Of a stretch of DNA of 64,000 nt, positions 31,844-44,649 are shown one piece after another; positions within the stretch are counted from its first letter, which is position 1, and each line of letters starts with the position of its first letter. The notes under the pieces were generated by a model. That model did not search any database. It was not told the origin of the DNA and saw only the letters and a list, made by a program, of their open reading frames with translations. Source of the stretch: Pascua guehoae (Eukaryota; Basidiomycota; Tremellomycetes; Trichosporonales; Trichosporonaceae); contig BCJX01000014.1 in assembly GCA_001600415.1 (NCBI GenBank), forward strand, positions 705,914-769,913, in the 5' to 3' direction. Position numbers and translations under genes: made by a program.

Positions 31844-33899
31844 ACCTCACGCGCCGGTATCGCCGTCGGCAAGCTGCGGCAACACGCGACACCCGGCGTG
31901 AGCGCGCTCGCCAAGGAGATTGTGAAAAAGTGGAAAGACGCCGTCGAGGAGAGCAAGCGCAAGCGCAAGCGTGCCGAGGACGAGGCGGCGAGCGGCGACG
32001 TCAAGCGCGTCCGCGGCGAGGGGAGTGGGAGCGGAGCCGCGTCGCCCGCCGGCAGCAGCGGGAAGCGTAGCGATAAGGACAGCAAGACCAAGGAGGACGG
32101 CAAGGCCAAGGAAGAGTCCAAGGCCAAGGAAGACGGCAAGGCCAAGGACGACGCAAAGGACAAGTCAAAGTCCAAGTCGCCGTCGGCGCCGCCGCCCCTC
32201 AGCACGATTGACTCGTCGCGCAAGACGCCGCGGAATGCCAAAACGGACGGGGTGGCCAACTCGCTCCGCGCCGACGACTCGGCGGCCGCGGCAGATGCCG
32301 TGCGTGACAAGTGTGTCGTCATGATTTACGATGCCCTTGCCGCGGATAGTAATGCGCGTGAGTGTTGGGAGTTTTTTTTTTGGGGGGGGGNGGGGNGGGA
32401 CAAGGAGAGACGGCGCGGGACGGGACGGGGATCAGGGGGTCACAGGGGTCTAGGGTGAGGACGGCGGTTTGTATCGAGCTGGGGAGGTGGCTATGGCTAG
32501 ACCTCGGGGAGACTGGTGTGGGTGGTCACGGTGGGGAGTGGCGACGGTCATTGGAACCGGCGCGGTAATGGCTGAGAACAGCCAGGCGTGGTAGAGCCAC
32601 CGCATGGGACAATATGGAGACAGGCGCAGAGGGCGTGAAGAGTGGCATCATGCGACTCAGACCCAAAGGCCATCACCGGATGAGGGCCAGAAAGCCAGGA
32701 AGGAAGGGTTTGAGCGAGAGGGGGAAACGAGGTCTTCTAAAGGACATTGGGACGCGCAACTGACAAGCAGAAACAAAGGTGCTCAGCGAGCGCGCCATCT
32801 CGATCGAGTACGAAGCGTTCAAGCTCATGAACTATTCATCCGGCAACGACTACCGTGGAAGTGAGCATTGACACGCTTGGGGCGGGACGGTGTGCCACTT
32901 TAGGTCCCACTGCAGACTCTGCCTCACATGGCATTGCAGACTGGCTTCCACCTCAAAGCCCCCAAAGTCGCCGCTGTCGACTCTGCCCAAAAGTTGCGCA
33001 CGCTGACGACAGAAATCCGCTCCCTCTTCCTCAACCTCAAGGACAAGGGCAACCCGGCGCTGCGCAACGAGATTGTGCTGGGTAGCATGCCGGCGTCGCG
33101 CATCGTCCGTATGAGCAAGGAGGAAATGGCCAATGACAGCGTGCGCGCCATGAACGAAAAGCTCCAGGAGCACAATCTTTTCAAGGCCAAGGCCGTTGGA
33201 CAGATCCTGGTGAGTACCATGATCAAGTGGACATGTGTGGAAGGAAGTGGGCTTGTGGATCGGGGTGTGATGGTGTGCAAACTGCGACGCCGTGTGACGT
33301 CGCGGTGTGGTTGACTAGGTGTGGTGGGACAGGTATCTGAAGAACTTGAGAAGCACCACGCAGCGGTGGTTTGATCGTGCATTGAAGACCACCATGCTTT
33401 GGTTACCATTTTGGTGGCGACGACCATATGCTTAGCTACCTTTGTTGCCGGCCGAGGGCATGTTGCCGAGTCACGGGCTCGCACAGGCTCGCAGCTGCTG
33501 GCTCGTAGTCACCCTGTGGCACCGTGCGGTGGCATCCGTTTTATTCGCCCCAGGGTTTCGGCCGAGATAAGCTGACACACACCAGGCCGAGACGGACACG
33601 TTCAAGTGTGGGAAGTGCAACCAGCGCAGGTGTACCTACTACCAGATGCAGACGCGCAGTGCCGATGAGCCGATGACTGTGAGTATGCGCTGAATGAACA
33701 TGGAGAGAGAGTGTGTGGCTGACGTCCAGACTTTTGTCAAGTATGTTGATGATGAAAGCTGCCAGGACGTGTTTACTGACCCTGCCCCTTTTCGACCTGC
33801 AGATGTACCGTGAGTTTTCCCATTTACCCACCCAGTTGTGGCATGACCTGCAATGCTGACTGACGCCAGGTGTGCGGCAACCAGTGGGCCTTTAGCTAG
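31844..33899 (+). CDS. DST1: Transcription elongation factor TFIIS, 5' incomplete
   Basis: Seven exons are read: 31844-32357, 32771-32860, 33013-33209, 33586-33678, 33730-33740, 33803-33809 and 33870-33899, in phase throughout. They encode the end of the N-terminal LW domain ([26 protein letters not shown]), a long Lys/Asp linker, the central Pol II-binding domain ([35 protein letters not shown]), and the zinc ribbon ([26 protein letters not shown]) with the catalytic acidic hairpin RSADEP. TFIIS rescues backtracked RNA polymerase II by stimulating transcript cleavage. Exons 5 and 6 are only 11 and 7 nt, yet both are needed for TTFVKCTVCG. The N-terminal exon is missing upstream. Intron 1 has a T10/G run with two N (32391, 32396). 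Confidence 0.85.
32372..32399. repeat. T10-G9-N-G4-N-G3 tract in TFIIS intron
   Basis: Lies 14 nt after the GTGAGT donor at 32358; the two N calls show the homopolymer was not resolved. Confidence 0.9.
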
Positions 33900-36901
<3,002 letters not shown>

Positions 36902-38310
36902 GATTAGATACTACTAGATGCAGATGTGTCCTCGGACTGGGAGCCTGAAGTTGTGTTGCACATGATGTTTCTTAGAATGCCCAACCTGGTTGCTGGACTG
37001 TTGGCTTGCTCGTTTTCTGCTCGCTCGCATCGTCTTGTTTTCCTTCCCCTGGGTGAAATTCAGTGCTTTCCTTTGTTCTCCCTTGCTCTTTCTCTTTGGA
37101 GTCTTGTTCATTCTTCTCTACCTCTTCGCTTGCTTCCGCTTCCCCTTGCCTCCTCGCTGTCTTCATCTTCACTGCTTGACACACCACCGGCTTTGAATTC
37201 CCAATCAACACATTTGTTCGCACCAGCGCTGTCCGATGCTGGTACTGGCAAGCACAGGATGCTTGGGGGTGACGGACGCGTCGCACACAATGACCATCAC
37301 CTCTGGAACGTTTGGAGTTTACAGGGACCACAACCACACGTTCCTCTCCGACATTGTCAACGACGGGGGCGGCCAGGAGGCCGACACCGCTCTCGCTGCC
37401 GTCCGCCAGCGTAGAAGAACGCACAGCATCTCTGATAACATGACAAGCGGGTGCATGTTCCAACCCTCCCTCTCACACCCACACCCCTTCCCTCCTGCTT
37501 CCTGCCTCTTGCTGCTTGTCTGGGCGACATCCCGATCGAGGATACCATCCATTGAACAACTGCCCTTCCGCTCGTCACCTTCCTCAAGCACCGCACTCCA
37601 AAACCTGTGCCTCTCTGTCCAAACGTCTTATCATGGGAAACACTATCACTTGTGAGTGGCGAGGGGGGAGCGAATCGAGTCTGGGATGGTGGCCGAGGTA
37701 CTCGCACATTCCCGTCCAACTCGTCTCCAGTCTCAACCTGTGCATTCAATGACGTTTTGGGGCTGGGGCTTCCGGGTAACCACATCGACTGAACCGGTTC
37801 CTATCTTGCTCCCGCTCCGCATATCCCGGCCCGTTACCGATTCCAGCTTCCGCGATTAATATTATCAGCTCCACTTCCCCACAACAAGTGCATAGTGGTC
37901 ATGTGCAACTCTCCACAAAGCCTGATCTCTTACCAGAGCAGTAACACCTTATTTGACGCGGAGGAACGAGCCACGGTGGGGTGGACGTGGCGGAGATGTG
38001 GCAGTGCACCCACCAAACTTACTACCACACGCTGACGCAGCGTCATTTGTTTATTCACCGTAGCCAGCACAACAAGCACGGCAAATGCGATGGGGCACAG
38101 CAAAGCAAGAACCACACCCCACTCCACAGCATTGATGACACGACACGTTCGCCCTCATGATGCTCTAACCCTTTCGCAAAGCATGCATATAAAGGCGACA
38201 ACGGACTGACGGTTCCCCTCCCGTCAAGCTCAAAACTGGGACTTCTGGGTGCGATTCCGCGCCTGACCGTCTCCAATCTCCCCACGTCAACTCACCAACT
38301 CATCTCTACC
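36902..38310. other. Intergenic, 1.4 kb, with a coding-like stretch
   Basis: 37290-37425 on the + strand reads with coding-type third-position bias (MTITSGTFGVYRDHNHTFLS...), but it has no start context, family match or partner exon that I can defend; it may be a gene relic or a missed small gene. The remainder is CT-rich. TATAAA at 38188 belongs to the ankyrin gene. Confidence 0.4.
38188..38193 (+). promoter_or_regulatory. TATA box of ankyrin gene A
   Basis: TATAAA 118 nt upstream of the ATG at 38311. Confidence 0.55.
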
Positions 38311-39870
38311 ATGCCCGATCCCCGGGCGGCAGCCCCACAGCCAAAGGCCACTTACACCCCTGGCGCGCCCGACGTCGCGGGCGGCACAGACCCGGACGCG
38401 GTGAGCGCGACGTATGTACCTGTTCAACTCTACGAGGTTGAGGGGACCACACTGGTGCCGACCTATACGGCAAACGCGTCCGAGGACCCGTTCTACCAAT
38501 GGATTGCGCAGGGGGCCGAGATCGGGCTCCCCGTCACGGGTTGGCCCTGGGAGGAGGACCACTGGAGGACGAACTGGGCATACATGCCACAGGCGAGGAT
38601 CGCGCACGCGTTCCACGCCGCGGTGTGGGCGGGCCACACGGACGTTGTGGGGGAAATGGTCACTCGGGGCCTGGTTACCCCCGACGCCGTGTCTGTGTGG
38701 GGGGCGACGGCACTCGTGCTCGCCGTGTCGCACGGGGACACGCGGATGGTCAAGCTTCTCGTCGCGCTGGGGAGCGACGTGAACCGCTTGTGCGCGACGC
38801 CGCACGCAGGACCAAAGCTGACCGATGCCCAATTTGACGAGTGTGGCGCCGCCCTCGCCCGGGGCCGGGGGTACCACGACCCGTTCAAGCCTCGCAACGC
38901 CCGCGAGGGGTACCCCCAGCGCACACCGCTCATGGTGGCTGCGGCCCAGGGGCGAATCGCGCTGGTCAAGCTCCTGTGCTCGCTGGGCGCCGACCCCGCC
39001 GTCGTCGCCCCCGATGGCCAGATTGCCCTCCGCCTCGCGTCCGAGGCGGGCCACCGCGAGGTCGTCGACTACCTCCCTGCGACGCGCAAGGGTGCGTGGC
39101 TGCGCTGGAAGACGGCGCACGCGCGCACCACCGAAAAAATCGCGCGGCAGTGTGGCAACCTCTTCTGGTTCACAAAGCTGCTCGTGTGGGACCTCCCAAA
39201 GGCGCTCGTCTGGCACCTACCCCGCGCCCTCGGCCGCGCCCTCGGCCACTGTGCAAAGCGCGCGTGCGCCCACCCCGTCGAGGCTGCCACAGCCCTGTGC
39301 AATGTGGTCGCCTCCATATGGCGCGGCGTGTTTTACGTCACACGTGTCCTATCACGCCACCTGTGGCGAGCGATAAAGGAGACACCGAGACTGATCAAGG
39401 TGACCATCGTGACCCTCCCCGACAGACTCTACAGCCTGGCACTCACGCTGTGGTCGTGTGTCTACGCCGTCGGCGCCGCCATTGGCCGTGTACTGGCCTC
39501 GCTCGTGTCCCTCGTACACACCGCCATCGTGACGGCCCTCTCGTTCCTCGGCCGCGCCACCCTCGCCGATGTGTGGGCCGGGTTTTGCGCCGTCCTCCAC
39601 GCAGTCTTTATTGGCTTGCCCACGCTCCTAGGCCGCGGCATCGTGATGGCCATCAAGGCCACGGAAGCGACAATCGAGAGTGGCGGCCTCGTCGGCTTTG
39701 TCGTCGGCATCGTCTACGTCGTGTCCCGCGTTGTCCTGTTCTTGCTCGTTGTCATCCTTTGGATTCCGGGCAGCATCGTCGAGTATGCCGTCGGCATGCT
39801 CGTCTCGGTTGTGCGGTTTGCGCTCTATTCCGCCCACGAGGCCATGGTGTGGATCAATCCGAAATATTAG
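38311..39870 (+). CDS. Ankyrin-repeat, amphipathic-helix, transmembrane protein A
   Basis: Intronless, 519 aa. Residues ~95-165 and ~205-260 form ankyrin repeats (AFHAAVWAGHTDVVGEMV, ATALVLAVSHGDTRMVKLLV, RTPLMVAAAQGRIALVKLL, ALRLASEAGHREVVDYLP). From ~270 a long region of Trp/Leu/Lys/Arg amphipathic helices (LVWDLPKALVWHLPRALG) leads into two or three strongly hydrophobic segments near the C-terminus (VVSRVVLFLLVVILWIP), ending NPKY. The paralogue at 41083-43584 has the same order and a matching end (DPKR). No known family is recognised; ankyrins suggest protein binding, and the C-terminus suggests membrane or lipid-surface attachment. Confidence 0.8.
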   Translation: MPDPRAAAPQPKATYTPGAPDVAGGTDPDAVSATYVPVQLYEVEGTTLVPTYTANASEDPFYQWIAQGAEIGLPVTGWPWEEDHWRTNWAYMPQARIAHAFHAAVWAGHTDVVGEMVTRGLVTPDAVSVWGATALVLAVSHGDTRMVKLLVALGSDVNRLCATPHAGPKLTDAQFDECGAALARGRGYHDPFKPRNAREGYPQRTPLMVAAAQGRIALVKLLCSLGADPAVVAPDGQIALRLASEAGHREVVDYLPATRKGAWLRWKTAHARTTEKIARQCGNLFWFTKLLVWDLPKALVWHLPRALGRALGHCAKRACAHPVEAATALCNVVASIWRGVFYVTRVLSRHLWRAIKETPRLIKVTIVTLPDRLYSLALTLWSCVYAVGAAIGRVLASLVSLVHTAIVTALSFLGRATLADVWAGFCAVLHAVFIGLPTLLGRGIVMAIKATEATIESGGLVGFVVGIVYVVSRVVLFLLVVILWIPGSIVEYAVGMLVSVVRFALYSAHEAMVWINPKY

Positions 39871-40352
39871 CGGTTCCCAAGCGATTCCGAAATGGGGCAC
39901 AGCCGTGACCACCACGGTAGCGGCAAGGTCGCACCCCGTTGGCAGCGGTTGGAGGCCGAGGTTTTCCCCAAGAGATGATATTTAGAGTGTCGTGGGGTGC
40001 TCGACGTGAGGCGGGTTGTTGTCGTCGGCCGAGGAGGACATTTCTGTTTGTCGCTGGACGTCTGCGCTCTGGAGTCTCTGGTCGTTATGATAGCCGCCAC
40101 CAGTATGTAGCACGATAATAGATACAAGTACGTAGGGACGCGGATGTGTATGCAACCTATGCTCATGCTTTTTTAAGAAGAAGAGTCTTGTTCATGCTCT
40201 GCGCGTCTGCTTGTCATGTTGCCCCCCTGGCTGTCACAATAACCGTGACGAAGTTCACCACCCCACTATCTTGACACTACCACTTTGTGTACGGGTGCGC
40301 GCCCGGCATCTCTGGAGGACGGTGAAAGGGAACCAGAAATGGCATCCAGTAG

Positions 40353-40435
40353 CAGGTGTGCGGCCACTTTTGACACCATCGGAGAGCGCCCGACTCGTGT
40401 TCGAGTGGCAGTCTCAGACTTTTCAAACGCACCTG
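40353..40435. repeat. Palindromic element copy 4, degenerate (83 bp)
   Basis: Ends CAGGTGTG and CGCACCTG, and the interior GTTCGAGTGGCAGTCTC, match copies 2 and 3; the left arm is heavily decayed. Confidence 0.5.
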
Positions 40436-40770
40436 CAAGCTCGTTCACGACATCTGCGACCAACATCTGCATCGAGATGATCAATGTACTGTAAACGCCC
40501 GCAAACAGGAATTTTCTGTTACCCAGCACTACGCCTGTCGCCCACGACGGGACATGACTGGGGTTCGTCTTGGCCAGTACTTGGCCAATCTGGCAAATGT
40601 GATAGGAATGACACCCATCACGACAGGACTGGGATATGTTCAATGTGGCGAGCTTCACTTGTCTGTCCTCACTCGTGCGGCAAACCCCATACCCAAGAGT
40701 ACACGCCCGCGTGGCCCATTGTTTGCATACTCGCGCTCCTTGGTTTGAGATGTAGCTATTATTGACTGCC

Positions 40771-40862
40771 TTCAAAAATACTGCGGCTATTGACTACGTT
40801 CTACAAATGAGTGTCGTTCAAAAATACTGCTGCTATTGGCTGCGTTCTGCAAATGAGTGTCG
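40771..40862. repeat. 46-bp tandem duplication
   Basis: Two copies of TTCAAAAATACTGC...AAATGAGTGTCG with four differences, head to tail with no spacer. Confidence 0.9.
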
Positions 40863-41082
40863 TTGGTACAGGGAGACAACATGCGGTTGGCCGGAACGTT
40901 CGTGTATGTCCTCGTCCTCTTCTTCCGTATATCGACAGTCTTGCCTCCCGTCCGCTGCCTTCTTCCTTCTGTTCTGTTCCCGATCAATTTGTAACCACAC
41001 CTGCCCCAAACCGCCCCTGCCCCAAACACACACCCCCCCCTCCCCCTTGCCCCCCAACTTCCCCGCCCCCCTCTTGCGGGGC

Positions 41083-43584
41083 CTATCGCTTCGGATCGAA
41101 AAACACGAGCACCTCGACCCCCGCCTGCCTCAAAGACGTCCCCATCGCCACGGCCATTTCGCCAATCTTGCGCGGGATATACAACGCGACCCAGACGATG
41201 CCGTACGCTATCGCGACAATGGCAGCGAATGTGCCGCCCAGCCACCCGCGCGCGCCGTCGACGATACGGTAGACGAGCTCGCCGAGGCCCTCCCACACGT
41301 GTCGGGGCAGACTGACAAACAAGGCGTGGAGGGCGACACACGTGCCGTTCCAGATATCCCCGAGGGAGACGCGGCGGAAGAAGGACAAAACCGCCTCGAC
41401 GACGCTGTGGAGCACCGAGACGAGCGACGTTGCGACGCGGCCTACTGCGCCCCCTGCGCGCTTGATGTAGGACCAGATGGCGAGGCCGAGGGCCTTGACT
41501 TGTCCCGGGACGGTCTTGATCTGCGCCCACGCCCAGCGGGCGGCATCGACGAGCGCGCGCCATGTGGCGCGGGCGGCGGCGGCGAGGTGGCCCGGGAGGG
41601 CCTGGAGGGCGGCGCATACCCCGCGCGCTGCGTCGTGGATTTCACGGACGATCTCGGCTGCGGCGCGTTTGGCCGCGCTCGCTGCGGCCTTTGCGCCGCC
41701 CTTGATCTTGGCGGGGAGGGNTTTGAGCCCCCGCCCGAGCGCCTGGGCGCCCCTGCGCGCCTTTGCGGGGAGGGCCTTTATGCCGTCCCACGCCATGCGG
41801 GCCATGATGCGCCCAAACTCGCCCACCTCTTTGGCTATGCGGTGGCGCTCCTTCCACACAAACTTGGCCAGGCGCCAGAGGGGGAGGACGACGACGTGTT
41901 TCGGCACCGACCACACGAAGAAGCGCGGGATCTCGTACCCGACCACGCGGACGAGGATGTACACGCCAACGGCGGCCTTGCGGACGCGGCGCATGGCGAC
42001 GGCATGCGCCGTCTCCCAGCGCCGGAACCCGCCGCCGCGGCGGAGGGGCAGGAAGTCGACAATGTCCCTATGCCCCGCGGCGGCGGCGAGGCGGAGCGCC
42101 GTCTGCCCGTCGGGCGCGACGTGGGCGTCGTCGGCGCCGAGCTCGACGAGGAGCTTTACCATTGTGAGCCGTCCGCGGGTGGCGGCGGCCATGAGCGGCG
42201 TGCGCAGCCGGCGCTGCTGGTCTGCGGGCAGGTGTGCGACGCGCTTGCGCGCCGCATAATCGCGCTCGACGTATGGGCAGCCCTTTGCGAGGGAGCGCGA
42301 GGCGGCGTAGAAATCCGCATCCGTCACGGGCTTGGGCAGCGCGCACGCATGGTTGACATCGGCGCCGATCGAGATGAGATACCGCGCCATGTCCGTGTTG
42401 CCCGCGTCGATCGCCATGACGAGCGCCGTATTCCCCCACGCAGACGGCACGTCGGGGCTCACTATCCCCCGCGCAATCATGGCACCCATCACCCGCGTGT
42501 TGCCGTGGTGCGCCGCGAGGTGGAAGCAGTGCACGACCCACGCGGCCTGTTGGTCGGCGCGCACCGACGGCCGCGGGCGCGGGCGCTTGCCGCCCCAGTC
42601 GTACGGCCACTGCGTGAGCGGGAGCGGGAGCGTGTCCCACGACGGCGCCGGCAGGGCAGACCCCTCCCCCACTCGCACCGTCTCGCCGTCCTCGACGATG
42701 TTCGTATATGGCAGCACGCGCCGGTCGGCCGTAATGTCCCCGTAGGCGGGGGCAACATCATCGCCCCGCTCAACGAGGTACGCCTGCTTCGTGCGCACCA
42801 GGTACTCTTGCACAATGTACTCGTCCGAGTTGACATCGGTGTACCACGGCGCACTACCCGGGGCAGCATGGGTCGCTGTTGAGTCGGTAGGGCCCTCGGA
42901 GTCGGTAGGGCCCTCGGAGTCGACCGCCCATGGTGTTTCAGCACGAGACGGTGGGCGGCCAGTATTTGGCGGCGTAGGGGTCGGCGCAGGCGAATCTGTA
43001 CGGCTTTGGGCGGGACCAGGGCATGCCAAGCCAACATTGCTTGGCGGGTTGGCGTAGGCTGGCACAGCATCGGGAGGAGAGTCGATATGGCCCTCGGTGC
43101 CAGCATGCGATGGCGGGAGAGCCGATGGCGACTCGAGGGTTGATGAGTCGACCCGAGTCGAGCCAGCATGTGCAGCCGGCTCGCTGTGAGTACGCCAACC
43201 CTCCTCGACGTGACCAGCGTCGTGGCCGACCTTGGCACGAGGTTCGGTGGGTACATCGGCAGCTGGACCGCCATTAACACGGACTTGGCCACCTGTTCCA
43301 CCCTCGGCCTCGGCATGGGCGGGCGTACCGGCGAGGGCGGGCGTGCCGGCGGTGCTGCCATCGATCGGAACAGCAGTATCAGTGTCCGCCTCGACATTGA
43401 CGCGAGTGTCACTCTCCGCCTGGACGGGCACGCCGCTGTCGGCATGAGCCGAGGCCCCTTTGGCGATTGGGGCCCCCGCGCTATGACACGCGTCGCCACC
43501 GCGGTCGTGCACGTCGCCGTTGGCCTGGCTACATGCGCTCGATGGGCCGTCGACAGGTTCGGGCGTGTCGGGAGTCACAGACAT
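41083..43584 (-). CDS. Ankyrin-repeat, amphipathic-helix, transmembrane protein B
   Basis: Intronless, 833 aa; one undetermined base at 41721 leaves one residue unknown. The N-terminal ~250 residues are a low-complexity, acidic, Thr/Pro/Ala-rich extension with repeats (DSEGPTDSEGPTDS) absent from paralogue A. Ankyrin repeats follow (CFHLAAHHGNTRVMGAMI, NTALVMAIDAGNTDMARYLI, RTPLMAAATRGRLTMVKLL, ALRLAAAAGHRDIVDFLP), then ~200 residues of Ala/Lys/Arg/Trp amphipathic helices (LPAKARRGAQALGRGL, AARATWRALVDAARWAWAQ), then hydrophobic segments (FAAIVAIAYGIVWVALYIP), ending FFDPKR. The amphipathic part resembles lipid-surface-binding proteins, but that is inference. It converges on paralogue A. Confidence 0.8.
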   Translation of the reverse strand: MSVTPDTPEPVDGPSSACSQANGDVHDRGGDACHSAGAPIAKGASAHADSGVPVQAESDTRVNVEADTDTAVPIDGSTAGTPALAGTPAHAEAEGGTGGQVRVNGGPAADVPTEPRAKVGHDAGHVEEGWRTHSEPAAHAGSTRVDSSTLESPSALPPSHAGTEGHIDSPPDAVPAYANPPSNVGLACPGPAQSRTDSPAPTPTPPNTGRPPSRAETPWAVDSEGPTDSEGPTDSTATHAAPGSAPWYTDVNSDEYIVQEYLVRTKQAYLVERGDDVAPAYGDITADRRVLPYTNIVEDGETVRVGEGSALPAPSWDTLPLPLTQWPYDWGGKRPRPRPSVRADQQAAWVVHCFHLAAHHGNTRVMGAMIARGIVSPDVPSAWGNTALVMAIDAGNTDMARYLISIGADVNHACALPKPVTDADFYAASRSLAKGCPYVERDYAARKRVAHLPADQQRRLRTPLMAAATRGRLTMVKLLVELGADDAHVAPDGQTALRLAAAAGHRDIVDFLPLRRGGGFRRWETAHAVAMRRVRKAAVGVYILVRVVGYEIPRFFVWSVPKHVVVLPLWRLAKFVWKERHRIAKEVGEFGRIMARMAWDGIKALPAKARRGAQALGRGLKXLPAKIKGGAKAAASAAKRAAAEIVREIHDAARGVCAALQALPGHLAAAARATWRALVDAARWAWAQIKTVPGQVKALGLAIWSYIKRAGGAVGRVATSLVSVLHSVVEAVLSFFRRVSLGDIWNGTCVALHALFVSLPRHVWEGLGELVYRIVDGARGWLGGTFAAIVAIAYGIVWVALYIPRKIGEMAVAMGTSLRQAGVEVLVFFDPKR

Positions 43585-44649
43585 GGGTGCGTGCGAGTAG
43601 TCCAGGGAGATCAGGAGGTTTGGCTATCGATACCGTTGTCTAACTGAGGTTTGTTGGGAGGCAAGACGGGTCGTGCGAGCCGAGCTTGTGAAGTGGTGAC
43701 GGTGGGTGACGGTGGAGGACGGTCGGGTGGCGTCGGGTGACTGTCGTGAGATGCGATGCAAGACCTGCGACCTGTGAGTCTCTGCGTCTTATACACTTCT
43801 GGGCTTAGATGGTCATCAGAGTAACGTCAGGCGCAAACAAGTGGGGACATTGTGGTCGGTGATGCTGTGCTGTGCTGAGCGTACGGTGTTGGAAAGCCAA
43901 GGCAAGGTGGTCAAAGGATGAATGGGGCAGACAGATGAAGGAACACTGCAAAATGCCTCGCTCGCTCCCCCACATCTCTGTCGATCGCCCGGAATGCCTC
44001 CCCACATCTCTACGCATTAGAGTCATTGGGTCATTGGCCAGACTCGAGACGTCTGGAGTGGAACAGAACACGTCCAAAGAGCCAAAGGCGATACAGGTGG
44101 GGTAGAGGGTTGGACGGTGGCGGCACTGCCACGTCACGCCACCCGATCCGCTTTTGCTTTTGCAGTGTTTACCGTATGCGTCTTGCCACCGGAACCGGAA
44201 CCGGGTACACCGTACAGGTATATGCCTCACCCCACCAACCAGTATCAGATTACGCCGATGATGATGCGCCAAAGCGCGGAAACGTCTAGATAGTCGGAGC
44301 CGGCATTTATGGTTGTTGCGGGATGACGGCAGGCGTGATCGGGCCGCCCCAGTCCTGTGCCTGGTGGAGTGCTGATGGCAAGTGCTGTTCTGCATCCGAC
44401 AACACAAGAGCATGTGACCTTGCTCTCCCCACAGAACATCCACCACTCGTCCATGACCGAGATCGGAATGCCCTCGCATACGTGACCCAAGGTCGACGTG
44501 GAAGCACCTCCTGACACAACGTGCATCAAGATATTATGGAGATGGTTACCGGTGGGTGCGGCTGAACCCTCGGCGGCGACAGACAGGTGACCGTCGCGCG
44601 AAATTCAGCCGCCATGTCCGTTCAGAGTGGGGCACGGGCTATGGCTACA
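43585..44649. other. Promoter of ankyrin gene B and 3' flank of the TPR gene
   Basis: A TATAAG box on the minus strand at 43788-43793 is about 204 nt upstream of gene B. No gene seen. Confidence 0.5.

Larger units (their letters stand above)
39871..41082. other. Convergent spacer between the two ankyrin paralogues
   Basis: Holds palindromic element copy 4 (40353-40435) and a 46-bp tandem duplication (40771-40862). C/T-rich near the 3' end of gene B. Confidence 0.6.

Noticed and set aside
32928..33012. Segment [17 protein letters not shown]... considered as TFIIS exon
   Set aside because: Phase does not match the preceding exon at its acceptors, whereas the acceptor at 33012 gives the family-typical [15 protein letters not shown].
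37631..37792. Short spliced ORF starting MGNTIT, considered as a pheromone precursor
   Set aside because: The spliced product would be ~26 aa ending NHID, with no CaaX prenylation motif.
40762..42882. Long + strand open frame of 706 codons
   Set aside because: Antisense shadow of ankyrin gene B; composition (Arg/Gly/His-rich) is that of a complementary strand, and it contains no domain.
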